A stretch of 64,000 nucleotides of DNA from NCBI RefSeq assembly GCF_004801885.1, contig NZ_SSSM01000005.1, positions 434,001 through 498,000 on the forward strand, given 5' to 3'. The position numbers and the translations under genes are program-made. Shown here piece after piece: positions 47,353 through 56,477 of the stretch (position 1 is its first letter; each line of letters opens with the position of its first letter). The notes below the pieces were generated by a model, which did no database searches, was not told the origin of the DNA, and saw nothing but the letters and a program-made list of their open reading frames with translations. The stretch comes from Naasia lichenicola (GTDB taxonomy: Bacteria > Actinomycetota > Actinomycetes > Actinomycetales > Microbacteriaceae).

Positions 47353-47424
47353 CCCGAATGGCGGGTGCGGAGCTCGCGACCTGGCTCGAAGAGCGGGTCG
47401 GAAGCACCCGCACTCGCCATCCGG
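47353..47424. terminator. Imperfect convergent terminator
   Basis: CCGAATGGCGGGTGCGG (from 47353) pairs with a mirrored segment ending near 47424 with a few mismatches, between the convergent permease and iclR genes. There is no T-run. Confidence 0.35.
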
Positions 47425-47425
47425 G

Positions 47426-48253
47426 TCAGATCGCGGGCGCCTCGATCGCGGGCAGCGGACCGAGATGCTCCTCGATGATCGCTCGGATCGTGGGCACCGC
47501 GGCGACGAGTCGGTCAAGCGGGCAGCGGAACGCCACGGCACTGATGCTGATCGCGCCGGTCGCCGCTCCGGATCCGTCTACGGAGACGGGGATGGCGACG
47601 CAGTTGATGCCGACCTCGTTCTCCTGATCGTCGACGCCGAATCCGCGGGACCTGGTCGCCTCGAGCTCGGCCAGCAGCGCTCCGGTGCTGGTGATCGTAT
47701 ACGGGGTGCGGGGCTCGAAGCTCGAGGTGCCGAATCGCTGCACGAGCTGAGACTCCTGGGTGACGAGCGTGCTGAGCAGGGCCTTGCCGACTGCGGTGCG
47801 GTGAGCGGGGTTGCGGCCTCCGATCACCGAGGTGAGGCGCACGGCGCCCTGCGGCGGATCCATCTTGGCGCGGTAGACGATGTCGGTCCCCGACAGCACG
47901 GCGTAATGCGCGGTCTCCCCGAATCGCGCAGCGAGGGCCTCGAGGACGGGCTGGACGCGGGCGGTCTCGGGACGGCCGCCGAGATTGCGGAGAGCCAGGC
48001 GGATGTACTCGTCGCCGAGCACGTAGACGCCGCGGCCCATGAGGTCGGCGAGACCCGCCCGCCGCAGGGTGGCGAGGGCGCGGTGCACCGTGGACTTCGA
48101 GCTCTTCAGCGTGCTCGCCAGCTCGTCGAGCGTCACGCCGAGCGGATGGTCGGCCAGCTCGGTGAGCACTGCGATCACTCGGTCGGCTCCGACCAGCCGC
48201 TCCTCGACATCTGAGCGCTGCGAGCCCCGCATCCCGATGGCGCCGTCGCCCAT
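47426..48253 (-). CDS. IclR-family transcriptional regulator
   Basis: A 275-residue regulator: winged helix at about 22-85 (GVTLDELASTLKSSKSTVHRALATL) and an IclR effector domain (AKMDPPQGAVRLTS, HRTAVGKALLS, GFGVDDQENEVGINCVAIPV). It is the last gene of the minus-strand operon FAH - ADH - IclR, 6 bp after the dehydrogenase stop, and probably controls the divergent promoters at 50177-50293. IclR proteins often sense sugar acids or aromatic acids. Confidence 0.92.
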   Translation of the reverse strand: MGDGAIGMRGSQRSDVEERLVGADRVIAVLTELADHPLGVTLDELASTLKSSKSTVHRALATLRRAGLADLMGRGVYVLGDEYIRLALRNLGGRPETARVQPVLEALAARFGETAHYAVLSGTDIVYRAKMDPPQGAVRLTSVIGGRNPAHRTAVGKALLSTLVTQESQLVQRFGTSSFEPRTPYTITSTGALLAELEATRSRGFGVDDQENEVGINCVAIPVSVDGSGAATGAISISAVAFRCPLDRLVAAVPTIRAIIEEHLGPLPAIEAPAI

Positions 48254-48259
48254 CGTCGG

Positions 48260-49288
48260 CTACTCGACGATCCGAGGATCGACGTGCACCTTCGGCCCCG
48301 GTCCGGCGTCTGCTCCGCGGCGCCCCTCGAAGCGATCCGGGACCTCGGCGAGGCCGATGACCTCGCTGACGAGGGAGTCGGGCACGACCGCGCCGCTGGC
48401 GAAGCTGGCGATGGCACCCGCCAGCCCGGGGGAGGCGGAGAGGATGCCGACCGCGGTGACGTCCTTGAGTAGCAGGTCGCGGGTGTCGATCCGGCTCGGC
48501 GTGGAGGAGATGCCGATGTACACGACGCGGCCAGCCGGCTTGCACAGGCGCAGCGCGAGACCGGGCATGGTGTCGACGCTCGTCGCGTCGATCACGGAGT
48601 CGAAGCTGTCCGACTCGCTCGACGCGAGTTCGTCGAGCTGTCGGGTGTGCTGCGCGCCCAGCGAGCGGGCGAGCTCCAGCGATCCTGGTCGCACTCCCCC
48701 GACGGTGACGACGGCCCCCTCCGCCAGCGCGAACTGCGCCGCCAGCAGTCCGATCGTGCCGGACCCGAGCACCAGCACCTCGTGGCCGGGCCGGACATCG
48801 GCCGCCCAGACGGCGCGCAGCGAGTTGCCGCCTGGCTCGACCAGCGCGGCCGCGGCGAGACTGACGTGCTCGGGGATCTCGTAGGCGAAGCGGCTCGGCA
48901 GGACGAACTTCTCGGCGAGCGCGCCGGCGACGTCTCCGCGGATGCCCACCTCATCCCGGAAGGGGCATACGTGCTGGTGTCCGCTCAGGCAGTACGAGCA
49001 TCGGCCGCAGCCGAGCATGGTGTCGCCGGTGACCCGCTTGCCGAGCCATGCCTCATCCGCGGAGTCGCCCACCTCGACGACGCGACCCGTCCATTCGTGC
49101 CCGAGCCGGAGCGGGAACCTGGTGAAGCCCTGCTCGATGTAGGCCATCTCGCCGGTGTAGAGCTCGACGTCGGTGCCGCAGATGCCGACCCGCTCCACCT
49201 GGACCACGAGCTGGCCCGGCTGCGCCGTCGGGTCGGGCACCTCCGTCACCTCGGCCACTCGGGGAGAGGCGACGACCAGGGCGCGCAC
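48260..49288 (-). CDS. Zinc-dependent alcohol/polyol dehydrogenase
   Basis: A medium-chain dehydrogenase of 342 residues. Catalytic zinc ligands are Cys37 (GICGTD), His in GHEWTG and a downstream Glu; the structural zinc is bound by the four cysteines of LGCGRCSYCLSGHQHVC. The NAD loop is VLGSGTIGLLAA. It resembles sugar alcohol or L-fucose/threonine-type dehydrogenases. The GTG start is directly after the FAH stop with no gap. Confidence 0.9.
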   Translation of the reverse strand: MRALVVASPRVAEVTEVPDPTAQPGQLVVQVERVGICGTDVELYTGEMAYIEQGFTRFPLRLGHEWTGRVVEVGDSADEAWLGKRVTGDTMLGCGRCSYCLSGHQHVCPFRDEVGIRGDVAGALAEKFVLPSRFAYEIPEHVSLAAAALVEPGGNSLRAVWAADVRPGHEVLVLGSGTIGLLAAQFALAEGAVVTVGGVRPGSLELARSLGAQHTRQLDELASSESDSFDSVIDATSVDTMPGLALRLCKPAGRVVYIGISSTPSRIDTRDLLLKDVTAVGILSASPGLAGAIASFASGAVVPDSLVSEVIGLAEVPDRFEGRRGADAGPGPKVHVDPRIVE

Positions 49289-50176
49289 TCAGGCCTCCGC
49301 CGTGCCGCTCTGCGCTGCCGGATGAGCGACGACGCGCTGGGTCTGTGTGCCGAGGCGCGTGATGTTCAGCGTCATGGTCTCGCCGCCCTTCAGATACACG
49401 GGCGGCTTCTTACCCATGCCGACCCCGGGAGGCGTTCCCGTGTTGATGAGGTCGCCGGGCTCGAGGGCCATGAACTGGCTGAGGTAGTGGACGATGAAGG
49501 CAGGGCTGAAGACCATCGTGGAGGTCGAGCCGGTCTGCCGACGCTCGCCGTCGATGTCGAGGGTCATCTCGAGCGCGAGCACATCCTCGATCTCGTCCTT
49601 CGTGACGAGCCAGGGCCCGGCCGGATTGAAGGTCGGCGCGGACTTGCCCTTCGACCACTGCCCGTTGCGCTCGATCTGCCACTCCCGTTCGCTGACGTCG
49701 TTCACCAGCACGTATCCGGCGATCGCGGCCTCCGCAGCCGTCTCGTCCTCGAGATACGAGGCATGGCTGCCGACGACGACCCCGAGCTCGACCTCCCAGT
49801 CGGTCTTGACCGAGTTCTTGGGGATGAGCACATCGTCGTCGGGGCCGATCAGCGTGTTCGGCGACTTCGTGAACAGGATCGGCTCCGTCGGCACGGCCTG
49901 GTCGGTCTCGGCGGCATGGTCGCGGTAGTTGAGTCCGATGCAGAGGATCTGATGCGGGCGGGCGATCGGAGCGCCGAAGCGCCGGTCGCCGACGGGCTCG
50001 CCGCGGCCCGCCGACAGGCGCTCGGCGACGGTGACAGCCAGCGTCTCGAGCGCTCCAGAGCCGAAGAACGCCTCATCGAAGTCGTGGACGACGTCGGAGA
50101 GGTCGATGTAGGTGTCGTCGTCGACCAGTGCACCGGGCGTCTCGGAGCCTGCGGGACCGAGTCGGACGAGTCTCAT
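49289..50176 (-). CDS. Fumarylacetoacetate hydrolase family protein
   Basis: A 295-residue FAH-fold hydrolase or lyase. The pattern ILCIGLNYRDHAAE, PILFTKSPNTLIGPDDD, DWEVELGVVVG, GYVLVNDVSEREWQ and GTPPGVGMGKKPP includes the metal-binding Glu/Asp residues. Relatives cleave 2,4-diketo-3-deoxy sugar acids (L-fuconate and L-rhamnonate routes) to pyruvate plus an acid, or act on acylpyruvates. MRLVRLG at 50176 is preferred over 50215. It is the first gene of the minus-strand operon. Confidence 0.9.
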   Translation of the reverse strand: MRLVRLGPAGSETPGALVDDDTYIDLSDVVHDFDEAFFGSGALETLAVTVAERLSAGRGEPVGDRRFGAPIARPHQILCIGLNYRDHAAETDQAVPTEPILFTKSPNTLIGPDDDVLIPKNSVKTDWEVELGVVVGSHASYLEDETAAEAAIAGYVLVNDVSEREWQIERNGQWSKGKSAPTFNPAGPWLVTKDEIEDVLALEMTLDIDGERRQTGSTSTMVFSPAFIVHYLSQFMALEPGDLINTGTPPGVGMGKKPPVYLKGGETMTLNITRLGTQTQRVVAHPAAQSGTAEA

Positions 50177-50206
50177 GCGGGCTGCTTTCTCCAGGGGACT
50201 ACGAGC

Positions 50207-50272
50207 GGCGGCCATGTGGCCGCCATGCCATAATTCGAAATGCTAGCCACATGTTCGACATAGTGGAATTCC
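50207..50272. promoter_or_regulatory. Divergent control region with palindromes (IclR cluster)
   Basis: GGCGGCCA-TG-TGGCCGCC (50207-50224) is an 18-bp inverted repeat close to the FAH start. GGAATTCC (50265-50272), within GTGGAATTCCG, is just before the dehydratase gene. A CATAGT -10-like hexamer near 50259 may serve the plus strand. Either palindrome could bind IclR. Confidence 0.5.
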
Positions 50273-50293
50273 GCCGAGGAACGATGAGGTTCG

Positions 50294-52015
50294 ATGGTGA
50301 ATCGCCTGCGCAGCGACGACTGGTACGAGGGTGCGGATCGCAACGCGTACATCCATCGAGCGTGGATGCGGCGCGGCAACCCCGATGACGCCCTCGACGG
50401 CAGCCGTCCCCAGATCGCGATCGCGAACACCGCATCCGACCTGACGCCCTGCAATGCGCACCTCGACGAGGTGGCCGAATCCGTCAAGGCCGGCATCTGG
50501 GCCGCCGGCGGAGTCCCCTACAACCTGCCCGTCGTGTCTCTGGGCGAGACCCAGGTGAAGCCGACCGCGATGCTCTGGCGCAACATGGCCGCCATGGCCA
50601 TGGAGGAGATGTTCCGCGCCAATCCGATCGACGGCGTCGTGCTCCTCGGCGGCTGCGACAAGACCATCCCCGCGCTGCTGATGGCGGCGTCGTCGGTCGA
50701 CATCCCGGCGATCGTCGTGCCCGGCGGTCCGATGATCACCGGGCACTTCCGTGGGGAGGCGCTCGGCTGCGGCACCGACGTCTGGCGACTCAGCGAGGAG
50801 GTCCGCGCGGGCACGCTCAGCAACGAGCAGTTCCTCCGATCCGAATCGTCGATGATCAGGTCCAAGGGGCACTGCAACACCATGGGTACCGCGTCGACCA
50901 TGGCCGTGGTCGCCGAGGCGCTGGGCATGACGATCCCGGGCTTCGCCGGAACGCCAGCCCCGGATGCGCGACTCCTGTCGATGTCGCACGACACCGGCCG
51001 TCTGATCGTCGAGATGATCCGATCGGACCGGAAGCCGAGCGACATCATGACCAAGGACGCCTTCCTCAACGCCATCGTCGCCGTCGCCGCGGTCGGCGGC
51101 TCGACCAACTCGGTGGTGCATCTGCTCGCCATCGCAGGGCGACTGGGCATCGATCTCACCCTCGACGACTTCGATGCGGCAGGCGCCGGCGTGCCCGTGA
51201 TGGCCAACCTGCAGCCGAGCGGCCGATTCCTGATGGACGACCTCTACCGTGCCGGGGGAGTGCTGGGCCTGCTGGCTCAGATCAAGGACATGCTCAAGCC
51301 TGCCCCGATCACCGTGACCGGCGTCCCACTCGTCGAGTACCTCGACGACCGGCCCGTGTACGACGACACCGTGATCCTCCCCCGCGACGCGCCGCTCATG
51401 GAGGACGCCGGGATCACGGTGCTGCGCGGCAACTTGGCGCCTCGCGGTGCTCTCATCAAGCCTGCGGCGGCGACCCCGGAGCTGCTGCAGCACACCGGCC
51501 CTGCCGTCGTCTTCGACAGCATCGAGGACATGCGGGATCGGATCGACGATCCCGCCCTCGACGTGACAGCGGATTCCGTGCTCGTGCTCCGCGGCTGCGG
51601 GCCGCGCGGCTATCCGGGCATGCCCGAGGTCGGCAACATGCCCATCCCGAAGAGGCTGCTCGAGCAGGGGGTGCGGGACATGGTGCGGATCAGCGATGCG
51701 CGGATGAGCGGCACCGCGTACGGCACGGTCATCCTGCACGCTGCCCCGGAGGCGGCGGCCGGCGGCCCGCTGGCCTTCGTCCGGACGGGGGACATCATCA
51801 CGATCGATGTCGAGAGCCGGACGCTGAACATGGCCGTCAGCGACGAGGAGCTCCAGTCCCGCAGCCAGAGCCCGATCAGCGAGGCCGCATACGCCGCGCC
51901 GGTGCGGGGCTGGGAGAAGCTCTACGTCGACCATGTCATGCAGGCCGATACGGGCGCGGACCTCGACTTCCTTGTCGGCGGCAGCGGATCGAAGGTGAGC
52001 CGTGAATCGCACTGA
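50294..52015 (+). CDS. IlvD/Edd-family dehydratase (sugar-acid dehydratase type)
   Basis: A 573-residue iron-sulfur dehydratase. The cluster cysteines are Cys53 (TPCNAH), Cys121 (GGCDKT) and Cys194 (GHCNTMG), and the C-terminal domain has GNMPIPKRLLEQG and DARMSGTAYG. The lack of the branched-chain context and the sugar-type neighbours favour an aldonate dehydratase (arabonate, xylonate or fuconate) over IlvD itself. The ATG at 50294 has a GATGAGG-like site. It heads the plus-strand operon with two SDRs. Confidence 0.92.
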   Translation: MVNRLRSDDWYEGADRNAYIHRAWMRRGNPDDALDGSRPQIAIANTASDLTPCNAHLDEVAESVKAGIWAAGGVPYNLPVVSLGETQVKPTAMLWRNMAAMAMEEMFRANPIDGVVLLGGCDKTIPALLMAASSVDIPAIVVPGGPMITGHFRGEALGCGTDVWRLSEEVRAGTLSNEQFLRSESSMIRSKGHCNTMGTASTMAVVAEALGMTIPGFAGTPAPDARLLSMSHDTGRLIVEMIRSDRKPSDIMTKDAFLNAIVAVAAVGGSTNSVVHLLAIAGRLGIDLTLDDFDAAGAGVPVMANLQPSGRFLMDDLYRAGGVLGLLAQIKDMLKPAPITVTGVPLVEYLDDRPVYDDTVILPRDAPLMEDAGITVLRGNLAPRGALIKPAAATPELLQHTGPAVVFDSIEDMRDRIDDPALDVTADSVLVLRGCGPRGYPGMPEVGNMPIPKRLLEQGVRDMVRISDARMSGTAYGTVILHAAPEAAAGGPLAFVRTGDIITIDVESRTLNMAVSDEELQSRSQSPISEAAYAAPVRGWEKLYVDHVMQADTGADLDFLVGGSGSKVSRESH

Positions 52016-52051
52016 GTCGCGAATGGATGCCGGCTCGCCGAAGGCCGATCG

Positions 52052-52726
52052 ATGAGGCGGGCGCTCATCACCGGCGGCCGGAGCGGACTCGGAGCGGCAT
52101 GCGCCACCCGCCTGCGCGCCGACGGACTCGACGTGATCACGGTCGACCTCTCCCCCGACGCCGATGTCGTGCTCGACATCACCGATGCGAGCGCCGTCCA
52201 CGACGCGGTCTCCCGGATCGGCGCGGTCGACGTGCTCATCAACAGCGCTGGCATCGTGGGTCCGAACCTGCCGCTCTGGCAGGTGGACGCCGCCGACTGG
52301 CAGCGCACCTTCGACGTCAACGTGAACGGCCTCTTCCACGTCACCAAGGCCGTCGTGCCCGGCATGATCGAGCGTGGCTGGGGGCGGATCGTCAGCATGG
52401 CGAGCATGGCGGGGAAGGACGGCAACCCGAACCTCTCCGCCTACTCCGCGAGCAAGGCGGCGGTGATCGGCCTGACCAAGTCGCTCGGCAAGGAGCTCGC
52501 CACGACCGGAGTGCTCGTCAACGCCATCGCGCCCGCGGTCATCGAGACTCCGATGAACGCCGCGACGTCGCCCGAGGTGCTGGCGCACATCACCTCGCTG
52601 ATCCCCATGCGTCGGGTCGGTCGAGCGGACGAGGTGGCCGCGCTGGTGGCCTGGCTGGTATCCGACGAGCTCAGCTTCTCGACGGGCGCCGTCTATGACA
52701 TCAGCGGCGGTCGGGCGACCTACTGA
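52052..52726 (+). CDS. SDR family oxidoreductase (sugar-acid type)
   Basis: A compact SDR of 224 residues: TGGRSGLG at the N-terminus, NSAG, and YSASK with a preceding SMASMAGK serine motif. Similar short SDRs act as 2-keto-3-deoxy-L-fuconate dehydrogenases or 3-oxoacyl reductase-like sugar dehydrogenases. It begins 36 bp after the dehydratase stop, suggesting it oxidises the product of the dehydratase. Confidence 0.88.
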   Translation: MRRALITGGRSGLGAACATRLRADGLDVITVDLSPDADVVLDITDASAVHDAVSRIGAVDVLINSAGIVGPNLPLWQVDAADWQRTFDVNVNGLFHVTKAVVPGMIERGWGRIVSMASMAGKDGNPNLSAYSASKAAVIGLTKSLGKELATTGVLVNAIAPAVIETPMNAATSPEVLAHITSLIPMRRVGRADEVAALVAWLVSDELSFSTGAVYDISGGRATY

Positions 52727-52799
52727 CGCCATCGGTGTCGGGTGCATGACGAACGGCGGAGCAGACATCTGCTCTGCGACGAACGGAAGGGAAGCGGAC

Positions 52800-53543
52800 A
52801 TGACGGAATTCGACGGAGCGGTCGCCATCGTCACCGGCGGTGCGAGCGGACTGGGCGCGGCCACCGCCGCGCTGCTCGCCGAACGCGGAGCCCGCGTCGC
52901 GGTGCTCGACCGTGACATCGGTGCCGTGCCCGCTGAGCTGTTCAGCATGGTCTGCGACATCACCGATGCCGCCCAGGTCGACGAGGCGGTCGCCGCGGTC
53001 GTGGCGCACTTCGGATCGCTGGACATCGTCATCAACAACGCGGGCATCGGCGCTGCGGGGGACATCTCGGCCAACGACGACGCCGAGTGGCACCGCGTCT
53101 TCGACGTGAACGTCGTCGGCATCGCGCGGGTCACCCGTGCGGCACTGCCGCATCTCAGGAAGTCCTCCGTCGCGGCGATCGTCAACACCTGCTCAGTGGC
53201 CGCGATCGTCGGCCTGCCGCAGCGGGCGCTCTACTCGGCGAGCAAGGGCGCCGTCGCGGCGCTCACCCAGGCCATGGCGGCCGACCACGTCAAGGAGGGC
53301 ATCCGCGTCAACGCGGTCACCCCGGGCACCGCCGACACCCCGTGGGTCGGGCGCCTGCTCGACGCGGCCGACGACCCCGAGGCGGCTGCGGCCGCGTTGA
53401 AGGCGCGTCAGCCGATGGGCCGTCTGGTCACTGCCCCGGAGGTGGCGAATGCGATCGTCTATCTCGCTTCGCCCAACTCGTCGTCGACGACGGGCACGCT
53501 GCTGGCGGTCGACGGCGGCATGCAGGGGCTCCGCGTCTCCTAG
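52800..53543 (+). CDS. SDR family oxidoreductase (second)
   Basis: A 247-residue classical SDR with TGGASGLG, NNAG, the NTCSVAA serine motif and YSASK. It ends with GTLLAVDGGMQG, typical of sugar or polyol dehydrogenases. The start ATG at 52800 has GGGAAG upstream; an in-frame start at 52695 lacks family residues. It is the last gene of the plus-strand operon. It may oxidise the free sugar to its lactone or acid, which is inferred from pathway logic. Confidence 0.88.
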   Translation: MTEFDGAVAIVTGGASGLGAATAALLAERGARVAVLDRDIGAVPAELFSMVCDITDAAQVDEAVAAVVAHFGSLDIVINNAGIGAAGDISANDDAEWHRVFDVNVVGIARVTRAALPHLRKSSVAAIVNTCSVAAIVGLPQRALYSASKGAVAALTQAMAADHVKEGIRVNAVTPGTADTPWVGRLLDAADDPEAAAAALKARQPMGRLVTAPEVANAIVYLASPNSSSTTGTLLAVDGGMQGLRVS

Positions 53544-53616
53544 CCCGTCGTCGGTCCGGGAACCGCCGACCCGAATCTTCTGGCGCGGCCAGAACGCGCT
53601 GCCACGGATAGAACGC

Positions 53617-53668
53617 GGCGCTGCGGACGAAACGCGGGCGGGTACCGGTGCGTTTCGTCCCTGGCGCC
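53617..53668. terminator. Bidirectional terminator between SDR and UPF0303 gene
   Basis: GGACGAAACGC (53625-53635) pairs perfectly with GCGTTTCGTCC (53650-53660), extended by GGCGC (53617-53621) with GCGCC (53664-53668). It separates two convergent genes. GAACGCG-like words recur just upstream. Confidence 0.6.
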
Positions 53669-53712
53669 GCGTGGTGTCCGCACGCCCGCGTCGTGCGCGG
53701 CGTCGGCTGGGC

Positions 53713-54177
53713 TCAGACGCCGAGGAACTCGGAGATGGCGTCCACGACGAGCCGATGGTCCTCTTCGGAGCTGAGTCCCGAGACGGTCGCGGCAGCGACG
53801 ACGCCGACGCCGGCGACGCGGATGGGGAATGATCCGCCGGCGGTCGCGATCTGGGCGGGATCGAACCAGCCGATCGACGCCGGGAAGGTGCCGAGCGCGG
53901 CGAAGCGCAGCTGGAGCAGCATGCTGCTCGTCTCGAAGCGGAAGACCCCGGCCGTCTTGCGGCGGACCCACTCCTCGTTGTCCGGGGTCGACCCCGTCCG
54001 GGCGGCCCGGAACAGGATCAGTCCAGGGCGCCGGATGTCGATGAGGACCGGCTTGTCCCCCGCGCGCTCGACGAGGATCGAGCCGAGGCGCCAGGCATCA
54101 TCGTGGTCGAATCCGGAGAACACCAGGCGCTCCTGCTGCGCCTCGATCTCGCGGGTGAGGTCATCGGCGTCGCTCAC
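53713..54177 (-). CDS. UPF0303 / HbpS-like protein
   Basis: A 154-residue protein of the UPF0303 family (GlcG/HbpS fold): QQERLVFSGFDHDDAWRLGS, PVLIDIRRPG and AGGSFPIRVAGVGVVAAATVSGLSSEEDHRLVVDA. Relatives bind haem or small ligands; the true function is not established. GTG 54177 lies 3 bp after the pgi stop, so it is probably co-transcribed with pgi. Confidence 0.83.
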   Translation of the reverse strand: MSDADDLTREIEAQQERLVFSGFDHDDAWRLGSILVERAGDKPVLIDIRRPGLILFRAARTGSTPDNEEWVRRKTAGVFRFETSSMLLQLRFAALGTFPASIGWFDPAQIATAGGSFPIRVAGVGVVAAATVSGLSSEEDHRLVVDAISEFLGV

Positions 54178-54180
54178 GGT

Positions 54181-55908
54181 TCAGTCCCGCAGCTCGAGGT
54201 ACTTCGCGATGAGCGCCTGGGTCGAGGAGTCCTGCGCTGCGAGGGCATCGGCGTCGCCGTCGACGGCGGGCGTGATCTGCTGCGCCAGCTGCTTGCCGAG
54301 CTCGACGCCCCACTGGTCGAAGGAGTCGATCCCCCAGACGGTGCCCTCGACGAAGACGATGTGCTCGTACAGGGCGACCAGCTGGCCGACCACGCTCGGC
54401 GTGAGCGCAGGCGCGAGGATCGAGGTCGTCGGCCGGTTGCCGCTGAACACCCGGGCGGGCACAACCGACTCCTTCGTCCCCTCGGCGCGCACCTCGTCGG
54501 CGGTCTTGCCGAACGCGAGGGCCTTGGTCTGGGCGAAGAAGTTGGCGAGGAACAGCGAGTGCACGTCGCTGCCCGGGGCGACGGAGGCGCCATCGCCTGT
54601 CTCGTCCTTCAGCGGGCGGGCGGGGTTCGCCACGGCGATGAAGTCGGCGGGGATCAGCCGGGTGCCCTGGTGGATCAGCTGGTAGAACGCGTGCTGGCCG
54701 TTCGTACCGGGCTCGCCCCAGAACACCTCTCCGGTGTCCGTCGTGACGGGGGAGCCGTCCCAGCGCACGCTCTTGCCGTTCGACTCCATGGTCAGCTGCT
54801 GCAGGTAGGCCGGGAAGCGGTTGAGGTACTGGGCATACGGAAGCACCGCGTGGGTCTGAGCGTCGAGGAAGTCCGTGTACCAGACGTTGAGCATGCCCAT
54901 CAGCACGGGCACGTTGCTGGCGAGGGGGGTGGTGCGCATGTGCTCGTCGAGCGCGTGGAAGCCGGCGAGCAGCTCGCGGAAGCCGTCCGGTCCGATGGCG
55001 ATCGCGATGGACGTTCCGATGGCGGAGTCGACGGAGTAGCGTCCGCCCACCCAGTCCCAGAAGCCGAACGCGTTCTCGGGGTCGATGCCGAACGCGGCGA
55101 CCTTCTCGAGCGCCGTGGAGACGGCCACGAAGTGCTTCGCGACAGCGCCGGTGCGGGCGTCGTCGGTATCGGCGATGCCGCCGGAGCGGACGAGGTTCTC
55201 CCACAGCCACTGGCGGGCCAGGCGTGCGTTGGTGAGGGTCTCGAGGGTGCCGAAGGTCTTCGACGCGACGATGAAGAGGGTGGTCTCCGGGTCGAGTCCG
55301 GCGGTCTTCTCGTAGATGTCCGACGGATCGATGTTGGAGACGAAGCGGACCTCGAGCCCGGCCTGCAGGGAGGGCTTCAGGGCTTCGTAGATCATCACGG
55401 GTCCGAGGTCGGAGCCGCCGATCCCGATGTTCACGACGGTCGCCATCCGCTTGCCCGTGACACCCGTCCACTCGCCGGAGCGGACCTTGTCGGCGAAGGC
55501 GTAGACCTTGTCGAGCACGGCGTGCACGTCGGCGTCGATGTCCTGGCCGTCGACCGTGTAGCCGGCTGCCGGCTCGAGATCCGCCCCGCCCTTCGGGCGA
55601 CGGAGTGCCGTGTGCAGCACCGCGCGATCCTCGGTGACGTTGATGTGGTCGCCGGCGAGCATGCGGCGGTAGCGGTCGGCGACGCCGACCTCCTCGGCGA
55701 GCTGCAGCAGCGGCGCGAGGATCTCCTCCGTCAGCAGATTCTTCGACAGGTCGACCGTGAGGTCCGCGGCCTGAAAGGTGTACCGGCTCGCCCGGTCCGG
55801 ATCCTCCGCGAACCAGGCGCGCAGGTCGGGCGTGAACCCGTCCGCGATGCCCGCGAGGGTGCTCCAGGAGGCGGTGGCGGTGGGATCGATGGGGGCCGGT
55901 TCGGTCAT
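54181..55908 (-). CDS. pgi: Glucose-6-phosphate isomerase
   Basis: Interconverts glucose-6-phosphate and fructose-6-phosphate. It has 575 residues, in the range of the long (E. coli-type) Pgi. [11 protein letters not shown], the [13 protein letters not shown] region, [10 protein letters not shown] and [17 protein letters not shown] are family signatures and include the active-site Glu and His. MTEPAP at 55908 has AGGAG 5 nt upstream; a GTG at 55914 is an alternative. Gene 53713-54177 follows closely. Confidence 0.97.
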   Translation of the reverse strand: MTEPAPIDPTATASWSTLAGIADGFTPDLRAWFAEDPDRASRYTFQAADLTVDLSKNLLTEEILAPLLQLAEEVGVADRYRRMLAGDHINVTEDRAVLHTALRRPKGGADLEPAAGYTVDGQDIDADVHAVLDKVYAFADKVRSGEWTGVTGKRMATVVNIGIGGSDLGPVMIYEALKPSLQAGLEVRFVSNIDPSDIYEKTAGLDPETTLFIVASKTFGTLETLTNARLARQWLWENLVRSGGIADTDDARTGAVAKHFVAVSTALEKVAAFGIDPENAFGFWDWVGGRYSVDSAIGTSIAIAIGPDGFRELLAGFHALDEHMRTTPLASNVPVLMGMLNVWYTDFLDAQTHAVLPYAQYLNRFPAYLQQLTMESNGKSVRWDGSPVTTDTGEVFWGEPGTNGQHAFYQLIHQGTRLIPADFIAVANPARPLKDETGDGASVAPGSDVHSLFLANFFAQTKALAFGKTADEVRAEGTKESVVPARVFSGNRPTTSILAPALTPSVVGQLVALYEHIVFVEGTVWGIDSFDQWGVELGKQLAQQITPAVDGDADALAAQDSSTQALIAKYLELRD

Positions 55909-56030
55909 GAGCACTCCTGGTCGTCGAAGCGCGGGCCCGCGGAGGCAGCTCCCGCAGCTACGAACCTATCGCCGCTGAGTGGAAGCCTGCCGCCTGTACC
56001 GGAGGGCTGGTGGACCTGTCCGCCGCTGAG

Positions 56031-56042
56031 TACCCTGCCCGC
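56031..56042 (+). promoter_or_regulatory. Leaderless -10 element before the 56043 gene
   Basis: TACCCT (56031-56036), then exactly 6 nt, then ATG 56043. It argues against the in-frame GTG at 56010. Confidence 0.5.
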
Positions 56043-56432
56043 ATGGCCGCAGCGACCCCTCCGCGTGACGGCGAGCACCGAGTGACCTTCACCGACGGCT
56101 CCCTCAGCGGCATCGAGCACTACGCCGGCGGCGTGAAGCAGGGGCGATGCGAGTACTGGTACCGCAACGGCCAGAAGAAGTCCGAGGGGCGGTTCGCCGG
56201 CGGCGCGTTCACCGGCGAGTGGGTGTGGTGGCGGGAGAACGGGGAGCTGCTGCAGAAGGGACCATTCGTCGACGGGGAGCAGCACGGCGTCTGGCGACGC
56301 TGGCACGATACGGGAGCCCTGATGGACGAAGGCCTGTGGGTGCACGGGAAGCGCTCCGGCGAGTGGCGGCACTACGACAGGGCGGGTGAGCTCCGGAAGA
56401 CGGACAGGCATCCGGATCGCTCGACCGGCTGA
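56043..56432 (+). CDS. MORN-like repeat protein
   Basis: About 129 residues with repeated YGG/GKRSGEW-type units: GIEHYAGGVKQGRCEYWYRNGQ, EGRFAGGAFTGEWVWWRENGE, GPFVDGEQHGVWRRWHDTG and GLWVHGKRSGEWRHYDRAG (four roughly 23-residue repeats). Such repeats resemble MORN motifs and the YwqK-type antitoxin-associated proteins; a role as scaffold or immunity partner is possible. No toxin-like gene is adjacent. It is leaderless by its -10 position. Confidence 0.75.
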   Translation: MAAATPPRDGEHRVTFTDGSLSGIEHYAGGVKQGRCEYWYRNGQKKSEGRFAGGAFTGEWVWWRENGELLQKGPFVDGEQHGVWRRWHDTGALMDEGLWVHGKRSGEWRHYDRAGELRKTDRHPDRSTG

Positions 56433-56477
56433 ACCCGCTCGCTCCCGCTCGCACCCGCTGATCCGCATGCCGTGCCG

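Noticed and set aside
30000-48000. Recent horizontally acquired island
   Set aside because: No integrase, transposase or att-flanked tRNA is seen in this stretch, and the base composition looks like the rest of the window by eye.
50243-53188. 981-codon minus-strand frame under the dehydratase and SDR genes
   Set aside because: Antisense shadow; the plus-strand genes have catalytic motifs and correct starts.
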